The position numbers and the translations under genes were made by a program. The notes beneath the pieces were generated by a model, which saw only the letters and a list, made by a program, of their open reading frames with translations, was not told the origin of the DNA and ran no database searches. This document shows positions 51,338 through 61,757 of a DNA stretch of 64,000 bases, piece by piece (the stretch's first letter is position 1; each line of letters starts with the position of its first letter). Source of the stretch: Microbulbifer hydrolyticus (GTDB lineage Bacteria > Pseudomonadota > Gammaproteobacteria > Pseudomonadales > Cellvibrionaceae); assembly GCF_009931115.1 (NCBI RefSeq), contig NZ_CP047491.1, forward strand, positions 2,989,501 through 3,053,500. The letters run 5' to 3'.

Positions 51338-54300
51338 ATGATCAGCAACAAGCTCCGGCTCGGTCTGGTGACCGCTGCCATGCTGTCTGCAGGACACGGT
51401 CACGCAGCCGTGGACTGCACCTCCCTGGCCACCTGGGAGGCCGGCCCGTCCTACTCAGGCGGTGCACAAGTCCAGTACAACGGCAATGCCTACCAGGCCA
51501 ACTGGTGGACCCAGAACCAGAACCCCGAACAATACTCCGGCCAATACCAGGAATGGAGCCTGCTCGGGGCCTGTGACGGCGAAGACCCGCAATATCCCCC
51601 GCAAGGCTCGATTACCGCCCCCACCGGCGGGATTACAGTAAGCGAAAATGACAACGTTGTCATATCGGTTTCTGCAAGCGACTCGGACGGTCAGGTCACT
51701 TCCGTCGAGTTCTTTGTAAACGGCTCCCTCATTGACACCGACACCGCCGCGCCATGGGAAACAACCTGGGCCGCCACGGGTGCGGGCACAGCCACGCTCA
51801 CCGCCAACGTTGTGGATAACGACAACCTCTCTACCACCACTTCCCCGGTCTCCATCACCGTTGAAGAGGAAATCGTGATCGGACCAGTTCCGCCCAGCGT
51901 GAGCCTCTCGACACCCGCCAATGGCTCAAACCACACGACGGGCGACAACCTGACCATTCGCGCGAGCGCCTCCGACAGTGACGGCTCTGTGAGTCAGGTA
52001 GCGTTCTTCGTCAACGGCGACCTGCTCGCCACGGACTCCAGTGCACCTTACGAGACCCAGTGGACGGCTACACTCGGCACCCACACCATTTCCGCGGTAG
52101 CCACCGACAACGACAACCTGGAAGCGAGTGCAGAAGCGACAATCTCTGTGGAAGACGAGCAGGTTGTGACCGGTGAACATCCCTGCCGCCCTGATGGCCT
52201 GTATACCAGCCCGGGTACCGCGCCCAATTACTGTGACATCTACGATGCCGATGGGCGCGAGAACATGGGTGCAGACCACCCCCGCCGGATCATCGGTTAT
52301 TTCACCAGCTGGCGGAACGGTGCCAACGGTCAGCCCAGCTACCTGGTGAAAGACATTCCGTGGGGCAAGATCACCCATATCAACTATGCCTTTGCCCATG
52401 TAGGCAGCGATTACTCCGTGTCCGTGGGCAATACCAGCGATCCCGCCAACCCGGCGACCGGCATGGAATGGCCGGGCATTGCCGGTGCCGAAACCGATCC
52501 GGATTACCCGTACAAGGGACACTTCAACCAGCTGTCCAAATTCAAGGAACAGCACCCGGACGTGAAGACCCTGGTCTCCGTGGGCGGCTGGGCCGAAACC
52601 GGTGGCCACTTCAATGAAAATGGCGATCGCGTGAACGACGGCGGTTTCTACACCATGACCACCAACGCCGATGGCACTATCAACCACCAGGGCATCGAGG
52701 CGTTCGCCAACTCCTCCGTGGACTTTATCCGCCAGTACGGCTTTGACGGTGTGGATATCGACTACGAGTACCCCACCAGCATGAACGACGCCGGTAACCC
52801 GATGGACTTTGGCATTGCCAACCCGCTGCGCGGCTCGCTGATGGAATCCTACGCAGAGCTGATGCGGGTACTGCGTGAGAAGCTGGACCAAGCGGGTGAA
52901 GAGGATGGTACCCACTACATGCTCACCATCGCCTCGCCCTCGTCCGGGTACCTGCTGCGCGGTATGGAGACCATGCCGATTACCCAGTACCTGGATTACG
53001 TCAACATCATGACCTACGACCTCCACGGGGCGTGGAATGAATACGTTGGCCATAACTCCGCGCTGTTCGACAACGGCAATGACCCGGAACTGGCCGCTGC
53101 CAGTGTCTACAGCACTTCCCAGTATGGCGGCATCGGCTATCTGAACATCGACTGGGCAGTGAAGTACTTCCGCGGTTCGATGCCAGCCGGCCGTATCAAC
53201 ATCGGTATTCCTTACTACACGCGCGGCTGGCAGGGCGTATCTGGTGGCACCAACGGGCTCGGAGGCTCGGCGGCACTACCAGCGCAGTCTGAGTGTCCGG
53301 AAGGTACCGGCGGCGCTGCTGACTGCGGCAACGGCGCCATCGGCATCGACAATATGTGGCACGACAAGAATAGCGTCGGCGAGGAAATGGGTGCGGGTTC
53401 CAACCCCATGTGGCACGCCAAGAACCTGGAAGATGGCATTCTCGGCAGCTACCTCTCCGCCTATGGCCTGGATCCGGCCAACGACCCGGAGGACGCACTG
53501 GTAGGTACTTACGTGCGCAACTACGACAGTGTGTCCGAGGCGCCGTGGTTGTGGAATGCACAGAAGAGCGTGTTCATCTCGACCGAGGACGAAGAGTCCA
53601 TGGACGCGAAGGTCCAGTACGTGATCGACCAGGGCGTGGGCGGCATCATGTTCTGGGAACTGGCCGGTGACTACGACTGGGATGCGTCGAAAGGCGAGTA
53701 CTTCATGGGGGACACCCTCACCACGCTCGCCTACGACAAGTTCGTCAACGCCAGTGACTACCGTCACCTGCGTACCGACCGTGTGGTACCGGATGAAGCA
53801 CTGGATATCGGCATCGAGATCACCGGGTTCAAACTGGGTGATCAGAACTACCCGCTGAATCCGAAGCTGTATATCACCAACAATACCGGTGGCACGCTTC
53901 CCGGCGGCACCGTGTTCGAGTTTGATATGCCGACCTCAACTTCCAACATCATCACCGACCAGAGTGGTGCCGGTCTGGAAGTCATTGAAGACGGGGCAAA
54001 CGCCGGCGGAGGTAATGTGGGCGGACTGGAAAATGAATTCCACCGCGTGCGCTTCAGCCTGCCGGCCTGGCAGGATCTGGCAGATGGAGAGAGCTGGGAT
54101 ATGACCCTGAACTATTACCTGCCGGTTTCTGGCCCCCAGGCATATTCAGCCACGGTAAACGGCACCACCTATGCGCTGGCATTTGAATACCCCGACCTTC
54201 CGCTGGCCGAGCTCGGCAGCGGCGGTGGCAGCTCCTCCGGTGGCAGCTCGTCCGGTGGTAGTTCTTCAGGCGGCGGCGGTGACACCTGCAGTGATGCCGG

Positions 54301-54466
54301 TGTCAGTACCAGCGGTCTGGTTACCTACCCCGAGTGGCCCCGCAGCAACCACGCCGCAGGTGGAGACCGGATCATCCACGATGGCAGCGTATTTGAAGCC
54401 AAGTGGTGGACCCAGTCGGTGCCGGGCACTGCCGATGGCAGCTGGGCATTTATCTGCTCGATTTAA
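51338..54466 (+). CDS. Secreted GH18 chitinase with two chitin-binding modules
   Basis: A 1042-residue extracellular endo-type chitinase. Residues 1-23 are a signal peptide. Residues 24-75 are a CBM5/12 chitin-binding module (WEAGPSYSGGAQVQYNGNAY, WWTQNQNPEQ). Residues 90-178 and 185-275 are two Ig-like domains with the repeated SASDSDGQVTSVEFFVNG / RASASDSDGSVSQVAFFVNG pattern. Residues about 314-800 form the GH18 barrel: FGFDGVDIDYEYP-type motif at 470-477 (Asp470, Asp473, Asp475, catalytic Glu477) and VNIMTYDLHGAWN. A beta-rich domain follows, then a Ser/Gly linker (961-983) and a second CBM5/12 at the C-terminus. The ATG at 51338 follows AAGGTGAACATTTT. It is followed by two hairpins, the second a terminator. 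Confidence 0.96.
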   Translation: MISNKLRLGLVTAAMLSAGHGHAAVDCTSLATWEAGPSYSGGAQVQYNGNAYQANWWTQNQNPEQYSGQYQEWSLLGACDGEDPQYPPQGSITAPTGGITVSENDNVVISVSASDSDGQVTSVEFFVNGSLIDTDTAAPWETTWAATGAGTATLTANVVDNDNLSTTTSPVSITVEEEIVIGPVPPSVSLSTPANGSNHTTGDNLTIRASASDSDGSVSQVAFFVNGDLLATDSSAPYETQWTATLGTHTISAVATDNDNLEASAEATISVEDEQVVTGEHPCRPDGLYTSPGTAPNYCDIYDADGRENMGADHPRRIIGYFTSWRNGANGQPSYLVKDIPWGKITHINYAFAHVGSDYSVSVGNTSDPANPATGMEWPGIAGAETDPDYPYKGHFNQLSKFKEQHPDVKTLVSVGGWAETGGHFNENGDRVNDGGFYTMTTNADGTINHQGIEAFANSSVDFIRQYGFDGVDIDYEYPTSMNDAGNPMDFGIANPLRGSLMESYAELMRVLREKLDQAGEEDGTHYMLTIASPSSGYLLRGMETMPITQYLDYVNIMTYDLHGAWNEYVGHNSALFDNGNDPELAAASVYSTSQYGGIGYLNIDWAVKYFRGSMPAGRINIGIPYYTRGWQGVSGGTNGLGGSAALPAQSECPEGTGGAADCGNGAIGIDNMWHDKNSVGEEMGAGSNPMWHAKNLEDGILGSYLSAYGLDPANDPEDALVGTYVRNYDSVSEAPWLWNAQKSVFISTEDEESMDAKVQYVIDQGVGGIMFWELAGDYDWDASKGEYFMGDTLTTLAYDKFVNASDYRHLRTDRVVPDEALDIGIEITGFKLGDQNYPLNPKLYITNNTGGTLPGGTVFEFDMPTSTSNIITDQSGAGLEVIEDGANAGGGNVGGLENEFHRVRFSLPAWQDLADGESWDMTLNYYLPVSGPQAYSATVNGTTYALAFEYPDLPLAELGSGGGSSSGGSSSGGSSSGGGGDTCSDAGVSTSGLVTYPEWPRSNHAAGGDRIIHDGSVFEAKWWTQSVPGTADGSWAFICSI

Positions 54467-54491
54467 ATTCTGAACCGAAACGGATTTCTAC

Positions 54492-54513
54492 GGCCGGCGA
54501 CGCAGCGCCGGCC
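54492..54513 (+). repeat. Hairpin after the chitinase
   Basis: Perfect 8-base arms GGCCGGCG and CGCCGGCC with a 6-base loop, 25 bases after the chitinase stop. No T-run follows. Possibly an mRNA 3'-end protector. Confidence 0.5.
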
Positions 54514-54617
54514 AAATCTCACAGGATGGAAAAGTGGTAGACGGATAAGTAGTAAATACGATTCTCTCTGCGTTGTGACCAATAGGAAACTCCTGTACAG
54601 GAAATACTCCTATATTT

Positions 54618-54650
54618 GCCCCGGCTTTGGCCGGGGCTTTTTTCGTTTTT
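54618..54650 (+). terminator. Terminator of the chitinase gene
   Basis: Perfect 8-base arms GCCCCGGC and GCCGGGGC with a TTTG loop, followed by TTTTTTCGTTTTT. It separates the chitinase from the NagX-like gene downstream. Confidence 0.9.
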
Positions 54651-54739
54651 GTGAACCGTGATTTCGGCTTCAAACATGTCCTATCATGGTGCTCAATAAA
54701 TTTTCGATTCACTATTTCACTTGATTAGCAGTAACGATC

Positions 54740-55837
54740 ATGGCCAATAAAAAACAACGACTCGCATCGGTAGACGCACTACGCGGTTTCGATATGTTCT
54801 GGATCATCGGTGGCGAGGCGCTGTTCCTGCCACTGTTCGCACTTACCGGCTGGACAATCTTTCAGTTTGGCCATGGACAGATGCAACACACCCAGTGGCA
54901 CGGGTTCAGTTTTTACGACCTGATCTTCCCGCTGTTTATTTTCCTTTCCGGTGTCACCCTGGGGCTTGCCAACAAGTCTCTGCGTGGCCTCCCACTGAGC
55001 CAGCGGACACCGGTTTACCGTAAATCCTTCAAACGCCTGTTCTTGCTGATTTTACTGGGGGTTTTATACAACCACGGCTGGGGCGCGGGCATTCCAGCAG
55101 ACCCTGGTGAAATCCGCTACGCCAGCGTACTGGCCCGTATCGGCTTCGCGTGGTTTTTTGCCGCAATGATTGTGTGGCACTTTGGTCTGCGGGTTCAGTA
55201 TGCAATCGCTGCCACAATCCTTATCGGCTATTGGCTGCTACAGGTGAGTGCGGGGCCACTGACTCCGGAGGGCTCGGTGAATGCCTGGACCGACCAGCAT
55301 TTTTTGCCGGGAATAACCTACCAGAATCGCGCCTACGACCCGGAGGGGATACTCTCCACCATCCCCGCCGTTGTTAATGCCCTGTTCGGGGTATTCGCCG
55401 GGCGCTGGCTGGCACGGCACTCAGGTAATCACAAAGCGATCCTTAAGGGTCTTTCTGTCGGCGCAACCGCATGCTTGCTGGCCGGCTTCCTGTGGCACTG
55501 GGCATACCCGGTAAACAAGGAACTCTGGACCAGCTCGTTTGTGCTGGTCACCTGTGGCTGCTGCCTGCTATTGCTGGGAGTTTTCTATCTGCTGGTGGAT
55601 ATGTGGCACTGGAAAGCCTTCACCTACTTTTTTTCGGTGATCGGATGCAATGCGATACTGGTTTATCTTGGCACCAGCCTGATCAACTGGCAGTACAGCA
55701 GTAAAAGCCTGTTCGGAGGCATTGCCTTGGCTCTGCCGCAAGCTGCCGGCACCTTGCTGGTTGCCTGTGGGGTAATTCTCTTGCAGTGGCTTGTACTGCG
55801 GTTTCTGTACAAGCGTGGGATTTTTATCAGCCCCTGA
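54740..55837 (+). CDS. nagX: NagX-like inner-membrane protein (DUF5009 / HGSNAT-like)
   Basis: A 365-residue polytopic membrane protein with about ten helices. RLASVDALRGFDMFWIIGGE at the N-terminus and WHGFSFYDLIFPLFIFLSGV next to it are the hallmarks of the family related to heparan-alpha-glucosaminide N-acetyltransferase; the first contains the conserved Asp and the second the conserved His. NagX occurs in GlcNAc and chitin-oligosaccharide utilisation loci of Shewanella and relatives, where its function is not firmly established. Its position next to a secreted chitinase supports a role in handling chitin products. It is convergent with mutT. Confidence 0.88.
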   Translation: MANKKQRLASVDALRGFDMFWIIGGEALFLPLFALTGWTIFQFGHGQMQHTQWHGFSFYDLIFPLFIFLSGVTLGLANKSLRGLPLSQRTPVYRKSFKRLFLLILLGVLYNHGWGAGIPADPGEIRYASVLARIGFAWFFAAMIVWHFGLRVQYAIAATILIGYWLLQVSAGPLTPEGSVNAWTDQHFLPGITYQNRAYDPEGILSTIPAVVNALFGVFAGRWLARHSGNHKAILKGLSVGATACLLAGFLWHWAYPVNKELWTSSFVLVTCGCCLLLLGVFYLLVDMWHWKAFTYFFSVIGCNAILVYLGTSLINWQYSSKSLFGGIALALPQAAGTLLVACGVILLQWLVLRFLYKRGIFISP

Positions 55838-55906
55838 CCACACCAGTAACGGAGCGGCGAAAGCCGGGACGGTGGCGACGACACACCGGACCGGCTTCAC
55901 CACTGC

Positions 55907-56317
55907 TCAACAGGACCGCTTCTGCACTGCATCGACAATCGGCTGATTGGCATCGGGAAAGTGATAATTGGCAAGGTCTGAAGCGAGCACCCAGGCCAGT
56001 TCCTGGCCCTCGACACCCCGCGCCTCTCCACTGAACTCGGTCACGCACCAGGTATCCAGAAAGACCTGCTTGTCACCGTAGTCGTGACGCACCTCGATCA
56101 GCTTTTCCATCGCCAGCACATCTATATCCAGCTCCTCGCGCAACTCCCGGGTCATTGCCTGCTGGATGGATTCACCAGACTCTACCTTGCCACCGGGAAA
56201 CTCCCAGCGCCCTCCCATATGCAAATGTACCGGACGGCGGGCAAGCAGGATGCGGCCGTCATTGCCCAGTATGACCCCCACTGCAACGTGAATATGCTTA
56301 ACCGCGGATTCCCCCAT
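55907..56317 (-). CDS. mutT: 8-oxo-dGTP diphosphatase MutT
   Basis: A 136-residue Nudix hydrolase. WEFPGGKVESGESIQQAMTR continuing ELREELDI is the complete Nudix box (G-x5-E-x7-RE-x2-EE). IHVAVGVILGNDGRILLARR is the first strand pair typical of MutT, which removes oxidised 8-oxo-dGTP. The ATG overlaps the argJ stop by 1 base (TGATG), so it is translationally coupled to argJ, the usual arrangement in Pseudomonas and relatives. Confidence 0.95.
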   Translation of the reverse strand: MGESAVKHIHVAVGVILGNDGRILLARRPVHLHMGGRWEFPGGKVESGESIQQAMTRELREELDIDVLAMEKLIEVRHDYGDKQVFLDTWCVTEFSGEARGVEGQELAWVLASDLANYHFPDANQPIVDAVQKRSC

Positions 56318-57528
56318 CAGGTGCGATACTCCGCATTGATGGTGACGTAGTCGTGGGAGAAGTCGCAGGTCCAGATATGTTCGCAGGCATTACCCCGCTG
56401 CAGGTCCACGGTAATGGTGAACTCCGGCTGCTCAAATACCGCCTGGCCCGCCTCTTCGGTATAACTGTCCGCGCGACCACCGGCATCCACAATCTGCACA
56501 TCGTCCAGAAAAACACTGATTTTTCCAGGGTCCAGGTTCTCCACCCCCGCATTGCCAATTGCCATCACCAGACGGCCCCAGTTCGGATCCGAGGCATACA
56601 GTGCAGTTTTGACCAGCGGTGATTCACCTATCTCAAATGCCATGCGTAAGGCTTCTGCAGAGTTTGCTGCATTGTTTACCTGAACGGTAACAAACTTGGT
56701 TGCGCCCTCACCGTCTTTAACAATGGCCTGGGCGAGCTGGATATGCACGTCCACGATAGCCGCTTTCAGCTTCCAATAGGCCTCACTGTTGCGGTCCCCG
56801 ATCACCTCGCCGGTAGCACCGCTGGCGATCAGCACACAGGCATCGTTGGTCGAGGTATCTCCGTCAACACTGATGCGATTGAAGGAGGCGCCAACCGCTT
56901 CTTTCACCAGCTCATCCAGCATTGGCTGGGGAATCGCTGCGTCGGTCGCGACGTAGGCCAGCATGGTCGCCATATTCGGCTGAATCATGCCCGCGCCCTT
57001 GGCTATGCCCACAACGGAAATGGTCTCGCCGGCGATATCCACGGAACAGCTCGCAGTTTTTGGGCGCGTATCTGTGGTCATGATCGCCTGTGCCGCTGCC
57101 GGCCAGGCGTCGGCCTGAAGCTGCGCGGCCGCGGTCGGAATAGCATCCAGGATCTTCTGTACCGGCAGGTGCTCACCGATCACCCCCGTGCTGAATGGCA
57201 GCACCTGGGAAGACTCGATACCCAACGCCTGGGCCACACCCTCGCAGCAGCGGTGGGCGTCAGCGAGGCCGCGCTCACCAGTGGCCGCATTGGCGTTGCC
57301 GGCGTTGATCAGCAGCGCACGGATGTTGCCGCCCGCAATGTGCTTCCGGGCAAGCAGTACCGGCGCCGCACAGAACGCATTCTGGGTAAAGGTGGCAGAG
57401 ACACTGGCCCCGCTGGCGACTTCGATGAGCAGCAGGTCGTCGCGCTGCCAGTTTTTAATCTTGGCCGGAACTGCGGAAAGACGGACGCCGGGTATTTGCG
57501 GCAAGAGCTTCGGCGGGGACTGGGCCAT
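56317..57528 (-). CDS. argJ: Bifunctional ornithine/glutamate N-acetyltransferase ArgJ
   Basis: A 403-residue enzyme that moves the acetyl group from N-acetylornithine to glutamate and, in bifunctional forms, also acetylates glutamate from acetyl-CoA. It is self-cleaved at SVDGDTSTNDACVLIASGAT, before the Thr of the DGDTSTND motif. RALLINAGNANAATGERGL, PFSTGVIGEHLPVQKIL and AKGAGMIQPNMATMLAYVAT are the other conserved blocks; DPNWGRLVMAIGNAGV follows. It lies 134 bases after secA with a terminator in between. Confidence 0.97.
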   Translation of the reverse strand: MAQSPPKLLPQIPGVRLSAVPAKIKNWQRDDLLLIEVASGASVSATFTQNAFCAAPVLLARKHIAGGNIRALLINAGNANAATGERGLADAHRCCEGVAQALGIESSQVLPFSTGVIGEHLPVQKILDAIPTAAAQLQADAWPAAAQAIMTTDTRPKTASCSVDIAGETISVVGIAKGAGMIQPNMATMLAYVATDAAIPQPMLDELVKEAVGASFNRISVDGDTSTNDACVLIASGATGEVIGDRNSEAYWKLKAAIVDVHIQLAQAIVKDGEGATKFVTVQVNNAANSAEALRMAFEIGESPLVKTALYASDPNWGRLVMAIGNAGVENLDPGKISVFLDDVQIVDAGGRADSYTEEAGQAVFEQPEFTITVDLQRGNACEHIWTCDFSHDYVTINAEYRT

Positions 57529-57601
57529 GGTGATTATCGCCTTGTAATAAGAATGAATGGGGCAGAATTATATAAACGGCGACCCCAAAACAACAAAACC
57601 A

Positions 57602-57636
57602 TAAAAAATAAAAAAGCCCGCAGGTTTAGTGCGGGC
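57602..57636 (-). terminator. Terminator of secA
   Basis: Perfect 7-base arms GCCCGCA and TGCGGGC with a 7-base loop; on the minus strand they are followed by TTTTTTATTTTTTAT. It lies 26 bases after the secA stop codon. Confidence 0.9.
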
Positions 57637-57662
57637 CTATTTCGTCTGAAAGCCGGAGGCGA

Positions 57663-60407
57663 TCAGGAGGGCGTGGAGGAAGTCAGCTTGCCGTGGCATT
57701 GCTTGTACTTCTTGCCGGATCCACACGGACAGGGATCGTTACGCCCTACTCGCGGACCGCGCCGTGCGGGCTCTTGCGCAGCCGCAACAGGTGCCTCCAC
57801 TTCAGGTAAGGCGGAAGCTTCAGCGTGTTGCAGTTCGAGTTGCTGACGACGCTGGGCTTCCAGTCGACGCTGCTCCATTTCTTCCATCTGTTCACGAGTC
57901 ATTGGCTCGACATGCGCAAGCACCCGGATAACCTCGTGCTTGAGGTTGTCCAGCAGGCTCTGGAACAGGTGGAAGGATTCACGCTTGAACTCCTGCTTCG
58001 GGTTCTTGTTGGCGTAGGCCCGCAGACCGATACCCGCGCGCAGGTGGTCCATGCTCGACAGGTGCTCTTTCCACAACTGATCCAGAACCTGCAGCATCAC
58101 CTGCCGCTCAACGGTGGGCATCAGGTTTTCGTCACCGGTGCTCTCGGCAATACGCGCCAGCTTGTTCTGGTAGGCCTGTTGAGACTCCTCAACGATCTTC
58201 GCGCGCAGGCTCTCTTCGTGCAGGGTGCGGTCTTCATCCAACCACTGCTGAACCGGCAGTTGCAGGCCGAGCTCCGCCGCCAGCTGCTGCTCCAGTGCGG
58301 GGATATCCCACTGCTCCTCGACGCTCTGCGGTGGTACGTGAGTGGAGATCAACTCATTGACCACATCCTCGCGAATCGCGTTGATGGTGTCGCTGATGGT
58401 TTCAGCCTCAAGCAGCTCGTTGCGCTGGGAGTAAATGACCTGACGCTGGTCATTGGCCACGTCATCGTATTCCAGCAGTTGTTTACGGATGTCAAAGTTG
58501 CGACCTTCCACGCGGCGCTGGGCTTTCTCGATGGCATTCGACACCATACGGTGCTCGATGGCTTCACCACGCTCCATCCCCAGCATCTGCATGAAGTTCT
58601 TCACCCGGTCGGAGGCGAAGATGCGCATCAGGTTGTCTTCCAGTGACAGGTAGAAACGGGTTACGCCCGGATCGCCCTGGCGGCCCGCACGGCCGCGCAA
58701 CTGGTTGTCGATACGGCGGGACTCGTGACGCTCGGTACCGATGATATGCAGACCGCCGGCTTCAATGACGGTCTCGTGGCGCTTCTTCCATTCCGCCTTG
58801 ATCGCAGCAATTTCGTCTTCTGTGGCTTCGCGCCCCTCGCGCTCCTGAAGCTCTTCAACCTCGGCTTCCCAGTTACCGCCGAGCACGATGTCCGTACCGC
58901 GGCCAGCCATATTGGTGGCAATCGTCACGGTACCCGGGCGACCCGCCTGGGCAATGATCTGGGCTTCTTTTTCGTGGAATTTGGCGTTCAGCACCTGATG
59001 CTCGATCTTGGCCTTCTGCAGCATGCGAGACATCTCCTCCGATGTCTCGATGGAAGCGGTACCCACCAGGATCGGCGCTTTCTTGTCACGACAGTATTTG
59101 ATGTCCTCGATGATGGCTTCGAGCTTTTCGCCCTTGGTGAGATATACCAGGTCGTTCAGGTCATCGCGCTGCTTGGGCTTGTTGGTGGGGATCACCACCA
59201 CATCCAGGCCGTAGATCTGGCGAAACTCGAAAGCCTCGGTGTCTGCGGTACCGGTCATACCGGACAGCTTCGGGTAGAAGCGGAACAGATTCTGGAAAGT
59301 GGTGGAGGCGAGGGTCTGGCTCTCGCTCTGGATCTGAACGTTTTCCTTGGCCTCCAACGCCTGATGCAGGCCCTCGGAGAGGCGGCGCCCCGGCATCGTA
59401 CGGCCGGTGTGCTCGTCGATCAGGACAACCTGCCCGTTCTGGACAATGTAATCCACGTCTTTGTGGAACAGTACATGTGCCCGCAACGCAGCATTGACGT
59501 GGTGCAGCAGGCCCAGATTACCGGGCGCATAGAGGGACTCGTCGTCTTTCAGCAGACCGCCACGGGTCAGCAGGTCTTCGATCAGCTGGTGACCGTCTTC
59601 CGTCATCTCTACCTGGCGGGTCTTTTCGTCAACGGTGTAGTGGCCTTCACCACCCTCCTCTCCACGCTCCAGCTGCGGGACCAGCTTATTCATGGCCATA
59701 TAGAGCTGTGAAGAATCTTCAGCGGCGCCGGAAATGATCAACGGGGTACGCGCCTCGTCAATCAGGATGGAATCCACCTCATCGACAATGGCAAAGTTTT
59801 GTGGGCGCTGGGTGCGGTCTTCCTTGCGCAGCACCATATTGTCGCGCAGGTAGTCGAAACCGAATTCGTTGTTGGTACCGTAGGTGATATCCGCCTGGTA
59901 TGCGGCTTTTTTGTCTTCCGGGTGCTGCTGGGACACCACAATCCCCACGCTCAGGCCGAGGAATTCATAGACCGGGCGCATCCAGTTGGCATCGCGGCTG
60001 GCCAGGTAGTCGTTCACGGTAACAATATGAACACCCTTGCCTTCCAGCGCATTCAGGTAGGCGGGCAACGTAGCGACCAGGGTTTTACCTTCACCGGTGC
60101 GCATTTCCGCGATATGCCCTTCGTGCAGCGTCATGCCACCGATCATCTGCACATCAAAGTGGCGCATACCGAGCGCGCGGCCACTGGCTTCACGCACAGC
60201 GGCAAATGCCTCTGGCAGGATCTGGTCCAGGGTCTCGCCATCGGCCAGGCGCTGTTTGAATTCGTCAGTTTTGGCTTTCAGCGCGGCATCGTCCAGCGCC
60301 TTGTACTCGTCTTCCAGCGCATTGATCTTGGCGACCACTTTGCGCATGCGCTTGAGTTCGCGGTCATTTTTTGAGCCGAAGACCGTTTTTATCAGTTTGC
60401 CAATCAT
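57663..60407 (-). CDS. secA: Preprotein translocase motor ATPase SecA
   Basis: A 914-residue ATPase that drives preproteins through Sec[23 protein letters not shown] is Walker [21 protein letters not shown] Walker B, and [20 protein letters not shown] the second nucleotide-binding fold; [20 protein letters not shown] is the arginine-finger region. The C-terminal zinc motif [17 protein letters not shown] (SecB/ribosome binding) is intact, preceded by a long variable linker. The length is normal. The ATG at 60407 begins [12 protein letters not shown]. Confidence 0.98.
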   Translation of the reverse strand: MIGKLIKTVFGSKNDRELKRMRKVVAKINALEDEYKALDDAALKAKTDEFKQRLADGETLDQILPEAFAAVREASGRALGMRHFDVQMIGGMTLHEGHIAEMRTGEGKTLVATLPAYLNALEGKGVHIVTVNDYLASRDANWMRPVYEFLGLSVGIVVSQQHPEDKKAAYQADITYGTNNEFGFDYLRDNMVLRKEDRTQRPQNFAIVDEVDSILIDEARTPLIISGAAEDSSQLYMAMNKLVPQLERGEEGGEGHYTVDEKTRQVEMTEDGHQLIEDLLTRGGLLKDDESLYAPGNLGLLHHVNAALRAHVLFHKDVDYIVQNGQVVLIDEHTGRTMPGRRLSEGLHQALEAKENVQIQSESQTLASTTFQNLFRFYPKLSGMTGTADTEAFEFRQIYGLDVVVIPTNKPKQRDDLNDLVYLTKGEKLEAIIEDIKYCRDKKAPILVGTASIETSEEMSRMLQKAKIEHQVLNAKFHEKEAQIIAQAGRPGTVTIATNMAGRGTDIVLGGNWEAEVEELQEREGREATEDEIAAIKAEWKKRHETVIEAGGLHIIGTERHESRRIDNQLRGRAGRQGDPGVTRFYLSLEDNLMRIFASDRVKNFMQMLGMERGEAIEHRMVSNAIEKAQRRVEGRNFDIRKQLLEYDDVANDQRQVIYSQRNELLEAETISDTINAIREDVVNELISTHVPPQSVEEQWDIPALEQQLAAELGLQLPVQQWLDEDRTLHEESLRAKIVEESQQAYQNKLARIAESTGDENLMPTVERQVMLQVLDQLWKEHLSSMDHLRAGIGLRAYANKNPKQEFKRESFHLFQSLLDNLKHEVIRVLAHVEPMTREQMEEMEQRRLEAQRRQQLELQHAEASALPEVEAPVAAAQEPARRGPRVGRNDPCPCGSGKKYKQCHGKLTSSTPS

Positions 60408-60580
60408 TATTCAGAAACCACATTAAAGCTGAGAATATCCGCCGGCCCGAATCAAGGGCGCATCTGCGCGGAAAAGGTGCAAGTAAACAGGAAGGCGCCA
60501 GACGCCGCAACTGTGTATGAAGTTGCGGGCGCCACTACAGGATTACAAGTCTCCTGCCGCGCAAGAATAGAGGATAGTTG

Positions 60581-61519
60581 CTATCTGCCGGTGCGGCGGA
60601 TGTAGGTGGCGGGGTCTACGGGGCGGTTGTTTTTGTAGACTTCAAAGTGCACATGCGGGCCGGTGGAGCGACCACTTGAACCCATCAGGGCGATAATCTG
60701 CCCTTTTTTCACCACGTCGCCCAGTTTGACCTTGAGCTCACTGTTGTGGCCGTAGCGGGTTTTGTAACCGTTGCCGTGGTTGATCTCCACGAGCTGGCCG
60801 TAGCCGTAGCGGTCTTCGGCCCAGGTCACCACGCCGGCGGCAACGGAAACCACATCAGAACCGTTTTTACCGGCGAAATCCACACCCTTGTGCCAGGACC
60901 GGCGGCCACTGAACGGGTCGGTGCGGTAGCCGTAGCGGGAAGACATCCAGCCCCGAGTAATCGGTCGCCCGGCGATGAACTGCTCATCCTGCAACTGGCG
61001 ACGCGCCATCAGGGAATCGAGGGTAGACAACTGCATCTGCCGATCTTCGATCTGATCTGACAGGTCACCGATGACTTCAAGGAATTCGGGTGGCTGGTAG
61101 GGAAGTTCGCTGGCACCGCTGACACCCGGATCCTCGGGGCCACCGACGGCCGGCACGCTGCCAAACTGAAACTCACCCTCATCAAGCTTGGCGATGGTAG
61201 TGAGGCGCTCGCCCAGAGCGTCCAGGCGGGTCAGGCGCGCCTGCATTTCCGCCAACTTGACGGTAAGCGCGGTGAGCTGTTCACGGGCCTGCTGATCGGC
61301 CTCCTGAATTTGATCCTGCTGCTTTCGCAGGGCCTTGTTCCAGGCCTTTACCGCACGGGCATCGAAAACGTCTGATTCTGAGGCTGGCATGTTGGCGCCC
61401 AGCCACAGCGCACCCACAGGCAACCCCAACAGACAGAGACTGAGCAGCGCTTTGCTGAGCCCCCCAAAGTTGAAGCTGCGGGAGACACCCCCACGCTCAT
61501 TGACAAGAATAATTTTCAT
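60581..61519 (-). CDS. M23-family membrane-anchored metallopeptidase
   Basis: A 312-residue protein with one N-terminal membrane helix (about residues 21-43), a coiled-coil region (KALRKQQDQIQEADQQAREQ ... AEMQARLTRLDALGERL) and a C-terminal LytM domain. RSWHKGVDFAGKNGSDVVSV gives the first zinc ligands (His and Asp), and TGPHVHFEVYKNNRPVDPAT the H-x-H pair. It probably cuts peptidoglycan crosslinks in the periplasm. It lies between lpxC and secA, as in Pseudomonas. It resembles division-associated regulators in layout but is complete in its catalytic residues. Confidence 0.93.
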   Translation of the reverse strand: MKIILVNERGGVSRSFNFGGLSKALLSLCLLGLPVGALWLGANMPASESDVFDARAVKAWNKALRKQQDQIQEADQQAREQLTALTVKLAEMQARLTRLDALGERLTTIAKLDEGEFQFGSVPAVGGPEDPGVSGASELPYQPPEFLEVIGDLSDQIEDRQMQLSTLDSLMARRQLQDEQFIAGRPITRGWMSSRYGYRTDPFSGRRSWHKGVDFAGKNGSDVVSVAAGVVTWAEDRYGYGQLVEINHGNGYKTRYGHNSELKVKLGDVVKKGQIIALMGSSGRSTGPHVHFEVYKNNRPVDPATYIRRTGR

Positions 61520-61712
61520 ATCAGACGTGCAAGAATTGCGACATTTTGTTGTTTTATTGGTTTACTCCCCGGCCGGCGTCGATCGCTCGAACGGAGAAGG
61601 GACTGTCGCTTCCTGCTGCGTCCCGAGGCCATCCCAATGGCCAGTGGCAAACAGACCGGCTCTTCACACCGGTCTGACTGCCTGAATCGTCCACGTACCT
61701 GATGACGGCACG

Positions 61713-61741
61713 TAAAAAAGCCGGCAATTTTTGTGCCGGCT
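61713..61741 (-). terminator. Terminator of lpxC
   Basis: Perfect 8-base arms AGCCGGCA and TGCCGGCT with a 7-base loop; on the minus strand they are followed by TTTTTACG. It lies 17 bases after the lpxC stop codon. Confidence 0.9.
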
Positions 61742-61757
61742 TTGCAATCTGCGCCCC

